Of a stretch of 64,000 nt of DNA, positions 45,407 through 52,831 are shown in pieces. A model generated the notes under the pieces. It had not been told where the DNA came from and made no database searches. It worked only from the letters and a program-made list of their open reading frames with translations. The stretch is from assembly GCF_027924145.1 (NCBI RefSeq), contig NZ_BRVP01000013.1, positions 1 to 64,000 of the forward strand. The letters are read 5' to 3'. Each line of letters begins with the position of its first letter. Position 1 is the stretch's first letter. This DNA comes from Neptunitalea chrysea. Lineage in GTDB: Bacteria; Bacteroidota; Bacteroidia; Flavobacteriales; Flavobacteriaceae. The position numbers and the translations under genes were made by a program.

Positions 45407-47152
45407 TTAAATACCTAAATTGGTATTGTCTATAGATGTAAAAGAGTTGGTACCTCCCTGGTAATTTTGACTACCATAAGAGCCAAATAAAACATTGTCT
45501 TGCACAACACCGGTTACACTTTGTATCATTAACGCAGTACCACTTATACTGTTAATAGTATTTCCCCGTAATAATAAATTATCAATATTAGCTACTTCAA
45601 TACCTCCACCGTTTGAATATCTAACAGTGTTGTTACAAATTTGAATACTTTCTGAGTTACTTGGTAGCTGATGTCTAATTCCTCTTGTTACAGAGTTGTA
45701 AATTTTGTTGTCTAAAATGTAAACATCCTCTACGTTATAAGAGTCAATTCCTCTGTAATAGGAGTCGACAAAGTTACTAGTTGCTTCAATAATTTTACAG
45801 TTTTCTAATAGGATACCAACAAATAACTTTCCTTCTTCGCTTGTAAATGTGATATCAGATTGTATAGTGTTATCTTGAATTTTAATAAACTCTGTATTTC
45901 CGTTAACGCTATTTCCAACTGCAGAGACTACAACACCGTGTCCGTACCCTTTGTTGTGAATAGTGTTACCAATAACACTTACGTGTTTTGGATTTCTGGT
46001 ACCCCCACCAATTCTAATAGCTGAGAATTTAGGATTCCATGAAGCTCCTGCATCATTTGTGCTTTCTCGGTCGTACAGAATGTGGTTATTACTTACAATA
46101 GTATGGTTGGCTTGGTCTAATACAGCAATTCCCCACCAAGTGTTTCCACCATTAACAACATTATCAGAGATAACTACTCCCTGTAAACCTTCATTTACAA
46201 TACCTCTTCTAAAAGGCCCTTCAACAAGATTACCTTCTATAATTACCGAGTAGCTTAAAAAGTCAGGATCAATATTGTTTGTATCTAAAGCTTCACAATG
46301 AATTCCTATTCGGGCATCCTGTCCTTCCATACATTTTACAATGTTATTAGCAATAACCCCTGATGATCCCCAAAAAGTAATACCATCGCCTCGGTCTTCC
46401 TTAGAGACACCTATGTTGTCTAAAATTTGGTTATTGGTAATAATAATGTCAATATACTCTGCACCACCTACTTCAGGAGGTCTAACCGTAATTCCTTGTA
46501 AAAACTTTTCGATAATACAATGGTCTACCGTTACATTACTTGCCTTAATTAAGATAGCGCAGTTTCGGTCTCCATCATAAGCTACGTATTGATAGGGGTT
46601 TGATAATTTAATATTGCTAACTTTTGAAAAAGGATATACAATTTCTAATAGAGCCAGATTTGCAAAGTCGGCATGATTTGCAATTAGCACTGCCCCGTCT
46701 TTGCCAACTACCTCAATGCTACACGGAGGAGTAATAGTACTGGTTACATAATAGGCTTGCGAAAGCATTAGGGTATGTACTTCTGTAACAGGAGTAGATA
46801 AAGCCATTAATTCAAAGGCTTTTTCAAAGGCAAGGTAATCATCTGCACTGCCGTCTCCGTAAACACCAAACCATTCGGGATATACGGTTCCTAAACGGTA
46901 AGTGCCACTAAAAGATGTATCTTGAAATATTTGTTGTGGAAATGCACATTCAATAGAAGTATTGTCTCCGATAAAATTGGAGGCATTTAAGATGCATCCG
47001 TTATTGGTAAAACGTAAGGTTACATTAGCAGGAAGTGTAACAGTACCTACTGAAGACAAGTCAAATTCCTGATTAATTTCCCAAATGCTATCTGCATAAC
47101 TTGTAGATATAGATGACCAGTTAAAACTTGAAGTAATAACGTAGTAATTCAT
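45407..47152 (-). CDS. right-handed beta-helix, tailspike-like protein
   Basis: I start at ATG 47152 (MNYYVITSSFNWSSISTSYA); the product is 581 residues without signal peptide. Residues about 105-130 (YPEWFGVYGDGSADDYLAFEKAFE) are the pectate-lyase-superfamily / tailspike entry motif (GDGxxDDxxA). The rest is a long parallel beta-helix with many N-rich turns (NNIVKCMEG, GNLVEGPF, NNHILYDRES, GNTIHNKG, DNTIQSD, GNTINSIS). The absence of a signal peptide fits a phage tail or capsid-borne depolymerase rather than a secreted enzyme. It sits in the middle of a replication operon, flanked by intergenic repeats, which is unusual. Confidence 0.75.
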   Translation of the reverse strand: MNYYVITSSFNWSSISTSYADSIWEINQEFDLSSVGTVTLPANVTLRFTNNGCILNASNFIGDNTSIECAFPQQIFQDTSFSGTYRLGTVYPEWFGVYGDGSADDYLAFEKAFELMALSTPVTEVHTLMLSQAYYVTSTITPPCSIEVVGKDGAVLIANHADFANLALLEIVYPFSKVSNIKLSNPYQYVAYDGDRNCAILIKASNVTVDHCIIEKFLQGITVRPPEVGGAEYIDIIITNNQILDNIGVSKEDRGDGITFWGSSGVIANNIVKCMEGQDARIGIHCEALDTNNIDPDFLSYSVIIEGNLVEGPFRRGIVNEGLQGVVISDNVVNGGNTWWGIAVLDQANHTIVSNNHILYDRESTNDAGASWNPKFSAIRIGGGTRNPKHVSVIGNTIHNKGYGHGVVVSAVGNSVNGNTEFIKIQDNTIQSDITFTSEEGKLFVGILLENCKIIEATSNFVDSYYRGIDSYNVEDVYILDNKIYNSVTRGIRHQLPSNSESIQICNNTVRYSNGGGIEVANIDNLLLRGNTINSISGTALMIQSVTGVVQDNVLFGSYGSQNYQGGTNSFTSIDNTNLGI

Positions 47153-47250
47153 TTTGTTTAAGTTTTGTTGTAAGGAGTATCGATTGAAAAGCAATAAATC
47201 TGCTTTTCTGAAATATCATAGTGTAGTTTGTGGTAGACTTATTTTGATAA

Positions 47251-47277
47251 GACCCTGAACAAAATTCAAGGTGATGG
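47251..47277 (+). repeat. islet intergenic repeat, copy 2
   Basis: GACCCTGAACAAAATTCAAG then GTGATGG: the hairpin core of copy 1 with one mismatch. Confidence 0.55.
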
Positions 47278-47311
47278 GGCTCTACCAATTCAAAATACCC
47301 AATGCGCTACT

Positions 47312-47563
47312 TTAGTTAGCTATAAGCGCAATACGTTTGGCAATGATGTTGTTATACTTACGCCCCAGACCCGATACCTTTCCGTTAAAGCGTACCTGTA
47401 CCGTAACATCATCTCCGGTGTGGTACTCGTCTAAAAGCTGTATGTTTTTCCCTTGAAATTCTACAAATAGTATTTCACGACCATTTACAAGTGTTACTAC
47501 TTTTTTATCGTTTCCGTTGTTGTTTTCTACTGTAATACAGTCAATTTTGCCACTTAATTCCAT
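47312..47563 (-). CDS. DUF3127-like OB-fold protein
   Basis: The 83-residue protein matches the DUF3127 layout: MELSGKIDCITVE, a central strand EILFVEFQGKNIQLLDEYHTGDDVTVQVRFNGK and the closing YNNIIAKRIALI. DUF3127 is an OB-fold likely to bind single-stranded DNA and occurs in Bacteroidota phages and mobile elements. Thus it may be the single-strand binding protein of the islet. Upstream it shares the 17-base leader AAAACTTAAACAAAATG exactly with the beta-helix gene. Confidence 0.65.
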   Translation of the reverse strand: MELSGKIDCITVENNNGNDKKVVTLVNGREILFVEFQGKNIQLLDEYHTGDDVTVQVRFNGKVSGLGRKYNNIIAKRIALIAN

Positions 47564-47611
47564 TTTGTTTAAGTTTTATATGTTAATGATTTTTAGATTT
47601 AATATTCAGTG

Positions 47612-47656
47612 TTTGCTCACTCAGATGCGAGGCTGAGCAAAATTCAGGATAATGAG
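47612..47656 (+). repeat. islet intergenic repeat, copy 3
   Basis: TTTGCTCACTCAGATGCGAG then GCTGAGCAAAATTCAGGATA: the same unit as copy 1, with the hairpin partly degraded. Confidence 0.6.
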
Positions 47657-47694
47657 TTCTTTAATTCAGAATCCTGAATTCTAATAGCGAAATA

Positions 47695-47958
47695 TTATTG
47701 CGTATTTAGGTTTGTTCTATCCTTAAATAAGCAGAGATTGTAACTGCGTTGCATAGCGTTTAGCACGTTACGCAAAGCTTCTAAATAGGATCTATACCCT
47801 TTTTTAAATAAAGATTGTGCTACACTTTCTACCCAAAAAGTGCCGTTTTTTTCTTCGTACAGATACGCATTCACAAATCCGTGAGCAGTGGTTACTACTA
47901 TTTTGTAACGGTTACCGTTAGGTAGTTGTCCGGTGAAATTTTTAGCTTGTATTTTCAT
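47695..47958 (-). CDS. small islet protein
   Basis: The 87-residue soluble protein (KNFTGQLPNGNRYKIVVTTAHGFVNAYLYEEKNGTFWVESVAQSLFKKGYRSYLEALRNVL) has a strand-strand-helix pattern. No family is recognisable. It follows the 127-residue gene by a single base on the same strand, hence co-transcribed from the divergent promoter. Confidence 0.55.
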   Translation of the reverse strand: MKIQAKNFTGQLPNGNRYKIVVTTAHGFVNAYLYEEKNGTFWVESVAQSLFKKGYRSYLEALRNVLNAMQRSYNLCLFKDRTNLNTQ

Positions 47959-47959
47959 A

Positions 47960-48343
47960 TCAATAGCTGGTGTAAAAATTTATATTTATATGGTTAAAAG
48001 TTTCGTTAATGTCTTGGTTGTGTACATCTTCACTTTCTTCATAAATAAAGGCTTCACGATCTATTTTGTATAATTGATTCAGCTCAGTTTCGAGTGCTTT
48101 TTCCAATATCTCCAGTTGTGCTTTGGTGGGGGTAATCTGGTACCAAAAGCCCTTACTTTCGTAACCAAAATCTTCTATAATAAGTGTGTAGTTGTCTTCT
48201 GGCAAGGCGTATAAAGATATCTTATGTTTTCCCCATTCAGCTATCAGAAATACATTTTCAAGACTACTATCTAACGGGTGAAGGTCTTGTAATATTTTAC
48301 GGAAAACCTCAGTGCTAAGATGTTCGTTTGTAACGCCTACCAT
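47960..48343 (-). CDS. first gene of the islet minus-strand operon
   Basis: The 127-residue acidic soluble protein (VFLIAEWGKHKISLYALPEDNYTLIIEDFGYESKGFWYQITPTKAQLEILEKALETELNQLY) has no named family. It begins immediately next to the operator region shared with the divergent repressor, the position where phages often encode antirepressors or early regulators. That role is inference from position. Confidence 0.5.
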   Translation of the reverse strand: MVGVTNEHLSTEVFRKILQDLHPLDSSLENVFLIAEWGKHKISLYALPEDNYTLIIEDFGYESKGFWYQITPTKAQLEILEKALETELNQLYKIDREAFIYEESEDVHNQDINETFNHININFYTSY

Positions 48344-48453
48344 TTTTTTTCGTATATTTGATTTGAATACGAAGCAAATTTACGCAATAATATTTCGTAT
48401 TAACAAATTTAATATGAAAATAATTTGCGTTATTCATTGTATGTTTTTGTTTT
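48344..48453. promoter_or_regulatory. divergent promoter-operator of the islet
   Basis: 110 bp between divergent genes. Inverted elements: AATACGAA (48367-48374) with TTCGTATT about 26 bases on; a further TTCGTATA at 48349; and ACGCAATAAT facing TTTGCGTTATT. These are probable sites for the XRE/S24 repressor. On the minus strand TTTG-N21-TAAATTTG fits a Bacteroidota promoter for the early operon; on the plus strand TAATTTG lies near 48421. Confidence 0.55.
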
Positions 48454-49167
48454 ATGTTGAAAGTTAAAGAGTTACGAAATAAAAAAAAGGAGAGTCAATC
48501 TAGCCTTGCTGAGGTGGTAGGTGTAAGCCTGCGTACTATTCAAAATTATGAATCGGGAAAAGTGGCTGTTCCATATAAGAATCTGGAGGTTATTGCACAA
48601 CATTATGGGGTAACTGTTGCGTATTTTTTTTCAGATGAGAAAGACGACCAGAAAAGCAAAGTGGCTGAAAAGAAAAGCCATAACCAACTTATCTGGACCG
48701 ACTATGAAACTTTTATGTTGGTGCCTTTGGTAAGCAAACGGGTGCAGGCAGGTTTCTTATCGAATTGGGATACCGAACGTGACTCGTTTGAGGATGTATT
48801 ACCAAAAGTGCCATGGGAAGTAGATAAGGAATATAAAGGTAGGTACCTAACGTTTGAGGTTACAGGGGAAAGTATGGAGAGCGAAGAAGAACCGTACGAT
48901 AGTTTGTTTGAAGGGGATCTTATTCTGTGCAGAGAGGTGCAACGCCATTTATGGAAAAGTGGATTGCATATCCATAAATGGGATTTTGTAGTGGCACATA
49001 AAACCGAAGGCTTATTGGTAAAACGTATTGTTAAGCAGAATATGGAAACTGGAGAGCTTATCTTAAAAAGTTTGAATCCTCGTTTCCCATTACAAAAAGT
49101 ATATATGGATGATTTAGTTGCGGTGTTTAATGTAATAGACGTGAAACGATCGCGAAGAAGAAGATAA
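48454..49167 (+). CDS. XRE-family self-cleaving repressor (HTH + S24 peptidase)
   Basis: The 237-residue protein has an N-terminal XRE helix-turn-helix (residues 1-60, SQSSLAEVVGVSLRTIQNYESGKVAVP). The C-terminal LexA/CI-like S24 domain has a cleavage-site Ala99-Gly100 in SKRVQAGF, nucleophile Ser140 in GESM and Lys190 in LLVKRI. By analogy with phage CI and LexA it should repress the divergent operon and be cleaved upon RecA activation, derepressing the islet. The C-terminal basic KRSRRRR tail is unusual. A terminator follows. Confidence 0.9.
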   Translation: MLKVKELRNKKKESQSSLAEVVGVSLRTIQNYESGKVAVPYKNLEVIAQHYGVTVAYFFSDEKDDQKSKVAEKKSHNQLIWTDYETFMLVPLVSKRVQAGFLSNWDTERDSFEDVLPKVPWEVDKEYKGRYLTFEVTGESMESEEEPYDSLFEGDLILCREVQRHLWKSGLHIHKWDFVVAHKTEGLLVKRIVKQNMETGELILKSLNPRFPLQKVYMDDLVAVFNVIDVKRSRRRR

Positions 49168-49187
49168 ATGTAAAGAAACCGTCATAT

Positions 49188-49218
49188 AAAAGCCGAAGCA
49201 AAACTTGCTTCGGCTTTT
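49188..49218 (+). terminator. terminator of the repressor gene
   Basis: Perfect 14-bp stem AAAAGCCGAAGCAA / TTGCTTCGGCTTTT with a 3-base loop. Confidence 0.88.
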
Positions 49219-49404
49219 GTATTTAGTATAGTACCACCGCTGTAAAACCTTCAGAAAACGCTAAAAGAGTTATTATAAGGAGATACTTTTTTAACTGAAC
49301 TATTTCTGGTTTTTGTAAGGTGTTTGCTCATGAGTACGGATTGCCGTAATGCACAAAATTTGTTGTTTTGTACGTTTGCACCAACAATCTAACCGATATA
49401 AATA

Positions 49405-50007
49405 ATGAAAAAAACTTATTTTTTTATGTTGTTGCTTTTATTGGCAATAGCCCCTGTATTTTCTCAAGTGCAGTTTGGAGCACGATTTTCTGCTAACTTT
49501 TCTAAATACACTAATTATCCTGATTACGTAACAATGGATTCTAAGGCGAAATTTGGACAAGGAGGATCTTTTCTTCTAATAATTCCTGTTTCTGAAAAAT
49601 GGATAATTAGACCCGAAGTGGGAACCACCTTGCTAAATACCGAGGTAAATTGGGAGAGTTATGGCTATAATTCAAATGGAAATCTTACAGGTACTTATAA
49701 GAACTCGTACGAAGCGAACGAAGTGATGTTGTCTTTTGATGCAATGGTAGGCTATAAAATAACAGATAAATTTACAGTACAAGTGGGGCCAGAGCTATTA
49801 TATTCCTTAAGTGCTTCGGCTATTTTTGATGACGTAATTTTTGTGGCAGATGATTATGAGAAAACTAATTATTTGGGTAAAATAGGTGCTACATATACGT
49901 TTTGGGATCATATGTTTACCGATGTGCATTATGCTACGAGTGTAGTAAAATTGTCCGATGATACACGGAGACATATGATAGAACTGGGTATAGGTTATAC
50001 TTTTTAA
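49405..50007 (+). CDS. outer-membrane beta-barrel (PorT-like) protein
   Basis: The 200-residue protein has a signal peptide (MKKTYFFMLLLLLAIAPVFSQ). It then has eight likely membrane strands (VQFGARFSANFSKY, SFLLIIPVSEKWIIRPEVGTTLL, LSFDAMVGYKITDKFTVQVGPELLYSL, LGKIGATYTFWDHMFTDVHYA), ending RRHMIELGIGYTF with the aromatic C-terminal residue required for barrel assembly. It fits the outer membrane beta-barrel family PF13568. Ligand is unknown. It has its own terminator. Confidence 0.82.
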   Translation: MKKTYFFMLLLLLAIAPVFSQVQFGARFSANFSKYTNYPDYVTMDSKAKFGQGGSFLLIIPVSEKWIIRPEVGTTLLNTEVNWESYGYNSNGNLTGTYKNSYEANEVMLSFDAMVGYKITDKFTVQVGPELLYSLSASAIFDDVIFVADDYEKTNYLGKIGATYTFWDHMFTDVHYATSVVKLSDDTRRHMIELGIGYTF

Positions 50008-50034
50008 AAGAGACTATATATAACGGGTTTTTTA

Positions 50035-50060
50035 AAGTCCTTTGCTATAGCAAAGGACTT
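50035..50060 (+). terminator. terminator of the barrel gene
   Basis: Perfect 11-bp stem AAGTCCTTTGC / GCAAAGGACTT with TATA loop, followed by ATTTTG. Confidence 0.85.
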
Positions 50061-50128
50061 ATTTTGTTGCAGTGTAATCGGGTTAATTTCTTTCAAAATC
50101 TGTATTTTTACACTGTAATTTTATTGAG

Positions 50129-50509
50129 ATGAGAATATATAAAATACCAAATTGGTATCCGTACATCTATACGATATTGATAGTGTTGGTGGCAGTGTTT
50201 ATAATGGCTAAAGTGCATAAAATTGTTCTGTCCTTAATTGTTTTAATAGCGTTAGGTGTAACTTTGGTATTACTACGGGAGTCTGCTAAAATATTGTGGG
50301 TAACCCACGAATATATTATTCTTTCCCATTTTAAGAATGAAAAAAAGATAGCTCTTAATAATATAAAAGGGTATCGCTTAACCAAATACTATATATGTAT
50401 TTATCCCACAATAGTAGAAGAAATGGAGGTGTTACAAATACCGAAGTCGTTTTTAAAGTATAATCCCGATTTTGTACAATGGATTAAGCTGAATGTGCCT
50501 AAAGTGTGA
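50129..50509 (+). CDS. membrane protein with PH-like domain
   Basis: The 126-residue protein has two membrane helices (about 12-28 and 31-49), then a strand-rich domain (EYIILSHFKNEKKIALNNIKGYRLTKYYICIYP). The layout is that of bPH-type (PF-style STM3941/bPH_10) small membrane proteins frequent in Flavobacteriaceae. Function unknown. It follows a terminator and so is separately transcribed. Confidence 0.6.
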   Translation: MRIYKIPNWYPYIYTILIVLVAVFIMAKVHKIVLSLIVLIALGVTLVLLRESAKILWVTHEYIILSHFKNEKKIALNNIKGYRLTKYYICIYPTIVEEMEVLQIPKSFLKYNPDFVQWIKLNVPKV

Positions 50510-51016
50510 ATGCGACTTAGGGAATGGGTAAGTACAATTATTAAATAAATGCCTACATATGTAAACATATAATTTAACCCGTGGAATTAGAATTTTTTCT
50601 AGGTGTTTTTCTCTCTTTGCATTATAGGTTTTGTAGTGTTGACTTTGGAGCCCAATATTGTATCCGGATTTACTAGGAAAATGAGGATTGTATAATTGCA
50701 ATTACTGTGGTTTTCATTAGAGACTTGTATGTAGCTTGGGGAAAAACATTAGTTCCAACCTAATAATCGAGCCTAAAGAGGTGTATGAAATGCATATAAG
50801 CAACGTAGTAATCGTAAGCTTGCGCGAAGGCTGTTATATGAGGTGGAGATTTGATTTAGGGAAACTCACTTTAGTTTAAGCATATTTTCTTTTAAAACAT
50901 AAATTTATTGGTGTGTTGTACCACATATAAACGGTTATGGTTGTGGAGGTGATATTTTTTTATTGTAGGGAATAAAGATTATATTTACGAAAGGAACGGA
51001 TTTATGTTTTATTAAG
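50510..51016. other. intergenic, 507 bp
   Basis: No confident gene. A 47-codon frame from TTG 50736 to TAA 50879 (ending NVVIVSLREGCYMRWRFDLG) is protein-like but has no known relative; it may be a remnant. The remainder is AT-rich. Confidence 0.4.
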
Positions 51017-51799
51017 ATGAAAAAAGGGCAAAGGCTTTGGACTAGAGAAGAACTTATTCTTGCTATAAATTTGTATTGTAAGCTTCCTTTTGGGAAAATT
51101 CATAAGGGAAATTCTGAGATAATTCAATTAGCTAGTTTGATTGGTAGAACGCCTAGTTCTGTCTCATTAAAGCTTGGAAACTTTGCTAGTTTGGATCCAA
51201 GTTTGAAAGCTAGAGATATTAAAGGGGTTTCTAATTCTAGTAAATTGGATAAAGAAATTTGGAATGAGTTTTATAATAATTGGGAAGAATTACCTTTTGA
51301 AAGTGAGAGATTACTAGCTAATTATTCAGGAACCACAATAGAAGAACTAAACCAAATAGATATAACCCAATTGCCAGTAGGAAAGAACCGAGAAAGAATA
51401 GTAAAAACGAGAGTCAATCAGTCCTTTTTTAGAAGTTCTATACTGGCCTCCTATGATTTTACGTGTTGTATTACTGGTATATCACAACCAGAGCTTTTGA
51501 TAGCTGGACATATAATGCCTTGGAGTAAGGATGAGGTTAATAGAATGAATCCTAGGAATGGAATAGCAATTAACGCTTTGCACGATAAAGCATTTGAAGA
51601 TGGATTAATTACAATTACGCCAGACTATAAGGTAAAGGTTTCTCCTAAGTTGCGTAAGAGTAAGAAAGATAAAGAAGCTTTGGAAAAGTATTTTTTTCGA
51701 TATGAGGATAAAGAAATTATATTACCTAAACGGTTTCTCCCTGATAAACAATTTTTAATCTATCATAATCAGTATAGGTTTCAGAACACATCCCGATAA
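51017..51799 (+). CDS. SANT-like/HNH endonuclease
   Basis: The 260-residue protein has an N-terminal SANT-like DNA-binding module (WTREELILAINLYCKLPFGKIH ... LASLIGRTPSSVSLKLGNFASLDPS, residues 8-62). The C-terminal HNH nuclease (PF13391 type) has SYDFTCCITGI, AGHIMPWS (His165), NPRNGIAINALHDKAFE (Asn181, His189). Such fusions are annotated as restriction-like HNH endonucleases and occur as lone defence or genome-maintenance genes. No methyltransferase is nearby, so it may cut modified DNA or be orphan. Confidence 0.85.
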   Translation: MKKGQRLWTREELILAINLYCKLPFGKIHKGNSEIIQLASLIGRTPSSVSLKLGNFASLDPSLKARDIKGVSNSSKLDKEIWNEFYNNWEELPFESERLLANYSGTTIEELNQIDITQLPVGKNRERIVKTRVNQSFFRSSILASYDFTCCITGISQPELLIAGHIMPWSKDEVNRMNPRNGIAINALHDKAFEDGLITITPDYKVKVSPKLRKSKKDKEALEKYFFRYEDKEIILPKRFLPDKQFLIYHNQYRFQNTSR

Positions 51800-51862
51800 T
51801 CTTGTTATCTATTTTTTACCATCTCAACAATAAACCCAACCTCTTGTTGTATAAAAAACGAG

Positions 51863-51916
51863 GTAAACTACTTCGGGGCAAGTCAACGAAGCATTTAATC
51901 TCTATTATTGAGTAAA
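51863..51916 (-). repeat. dispersed palindromic repeat, short form
   Basis: GTAAACTACTTCGGGGCAAG then TCAACGAAGCATTTAATCTC and TATTATTGAGTAAA. It lacks the middle segment of the long form, as at 9626-9686. Confidence 0.75.
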
Positions 51917-52050
51917 TAGGTGTTGATTTTATTTTTATATGACCTACCTGAATTGTTAACTTAATGTTAAAACAGAGAAGGAAAAAGGAGTGGTTTATTT
52001 GTTATTTTAGAGGTCTGATCAACCAACAAATTAACTAATACTCTTGCAGT

Positions 52051-52647
52051 ATGGCTCTTAAACAATTAACTGTTTACTATTCAGATGATTATCCTGAGTT
52101 GCGCTATGAGTCTGCTACCATCGGACAAATAGCTTTACACCGCGTAACAGATTCATTTACAGTCTTAAAAATTTATTTCCCAAACCTTACATTAGTTAAC
52201 CAGCCTGCTACTATAGAAGCGGTAGATGAAACGGTAGAGGTAATGCTTACTAACTACCCTGTTACGGTACAAAAGTTGACAGATTTAGATGGTAAAACCA
52301 TTGCCATAGATAAAGACTGGAATCGCAAGAATACCTTTACCATGATTCAGCTTTTTGATGGGGAACCTATTCAGCAAAATAGTATTAGATTTACCTTAAA
52401 AGATGAAACGACCCTAGAGGTATGCTGGACGGGTATTTGGGGAGAGGAGCGTAATGATACTCACACCATGAAGTTGTGTTTAGATGCCAAGGTGGTTTCC
52501 GAGATTGAAACACCTCTATGTATGAAAGTGTCCGACTTGCTAGAGCGTAATGGGGAAAAGGCGGTAGCTGCAGTGGAAAAAAAGAAGAAGAAAAAGAAAA
52601 AAAAAGATAAGAAGAAGAAGAAAAAGAAAGATTCAGAAAAGGAGTAA
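52051..52647 (+). CDS. soluble protein with poly-lysine tail
   Basis: The 198-residue protein has a beta-rich body (TVYYSDDYPELRYESATIGQIALHRV, LKIYFPNLTLVNQPATIEAVDETVEVML) and then ends in about 22 residues that are nearly all Lys, with a few Asp, Ser and Glu. The tail should bind nucleic acids or anionic surfaces. The gene encodes it as runs of AAG and AAA, a slippage-prone tract (52577-52640). No family is known. It stands alone between two repeat copies. Confidence 0.6.
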   Translation: MALKQLTVYYSDDYPELRYESATIGQIALHRVTDSFTVLKIYFPNLTLVNQPATIEAVDETVEVMLTNYPVTVQKLTDLDGKTIAIDKDWNRKNTFTMIQLFDGEPIQQNSIRFTLKDETTLEVCWTGIWGEERNDTHTMKLCLDAKVVSEIETPLCMKVSDLLERNGEKAVAAVEKKKKKKKKKDKKKKKKKDSEKE

Positions 52648-52694
52648 TGTATTTTTTGGTATGGTATATGCTGTTATTATGTTTTATAGTAAAT

Positions 52695-52795
52695 TACTCG
52701 ATAATCAAGATTAAATACGCATCGACTTGTCTCGAAATTGAAATGTAATGCTTACCAAATGAGTCGTGGGCTTGCCCCGAAGTAGTTTACTAAAA
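52695..52795 (+). repeat. dispersed palindromic repeat, long form
   Basis: It begins TACTCGATAATCAAGATTAA and ends GGGCTTGCCCCGAAGTAGTT then TACTAAAA. The first palindrome has paired changes (CTCGATAATCAAG), and the TTGTCTCGAAATTGAAATG middle is present. Confidence 0.8.
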
Positions 52796-52831
52796 TTAAA
52801 TGCTTTGTAATAACCAAATTTCTTTTGAACT

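Noticed and set aside
50453-50701. Minus-strand frame of 82 codons after the PH-like gene
   Set aside because: It overlaps the real gene's 3' end antisense and has no protein-like features.
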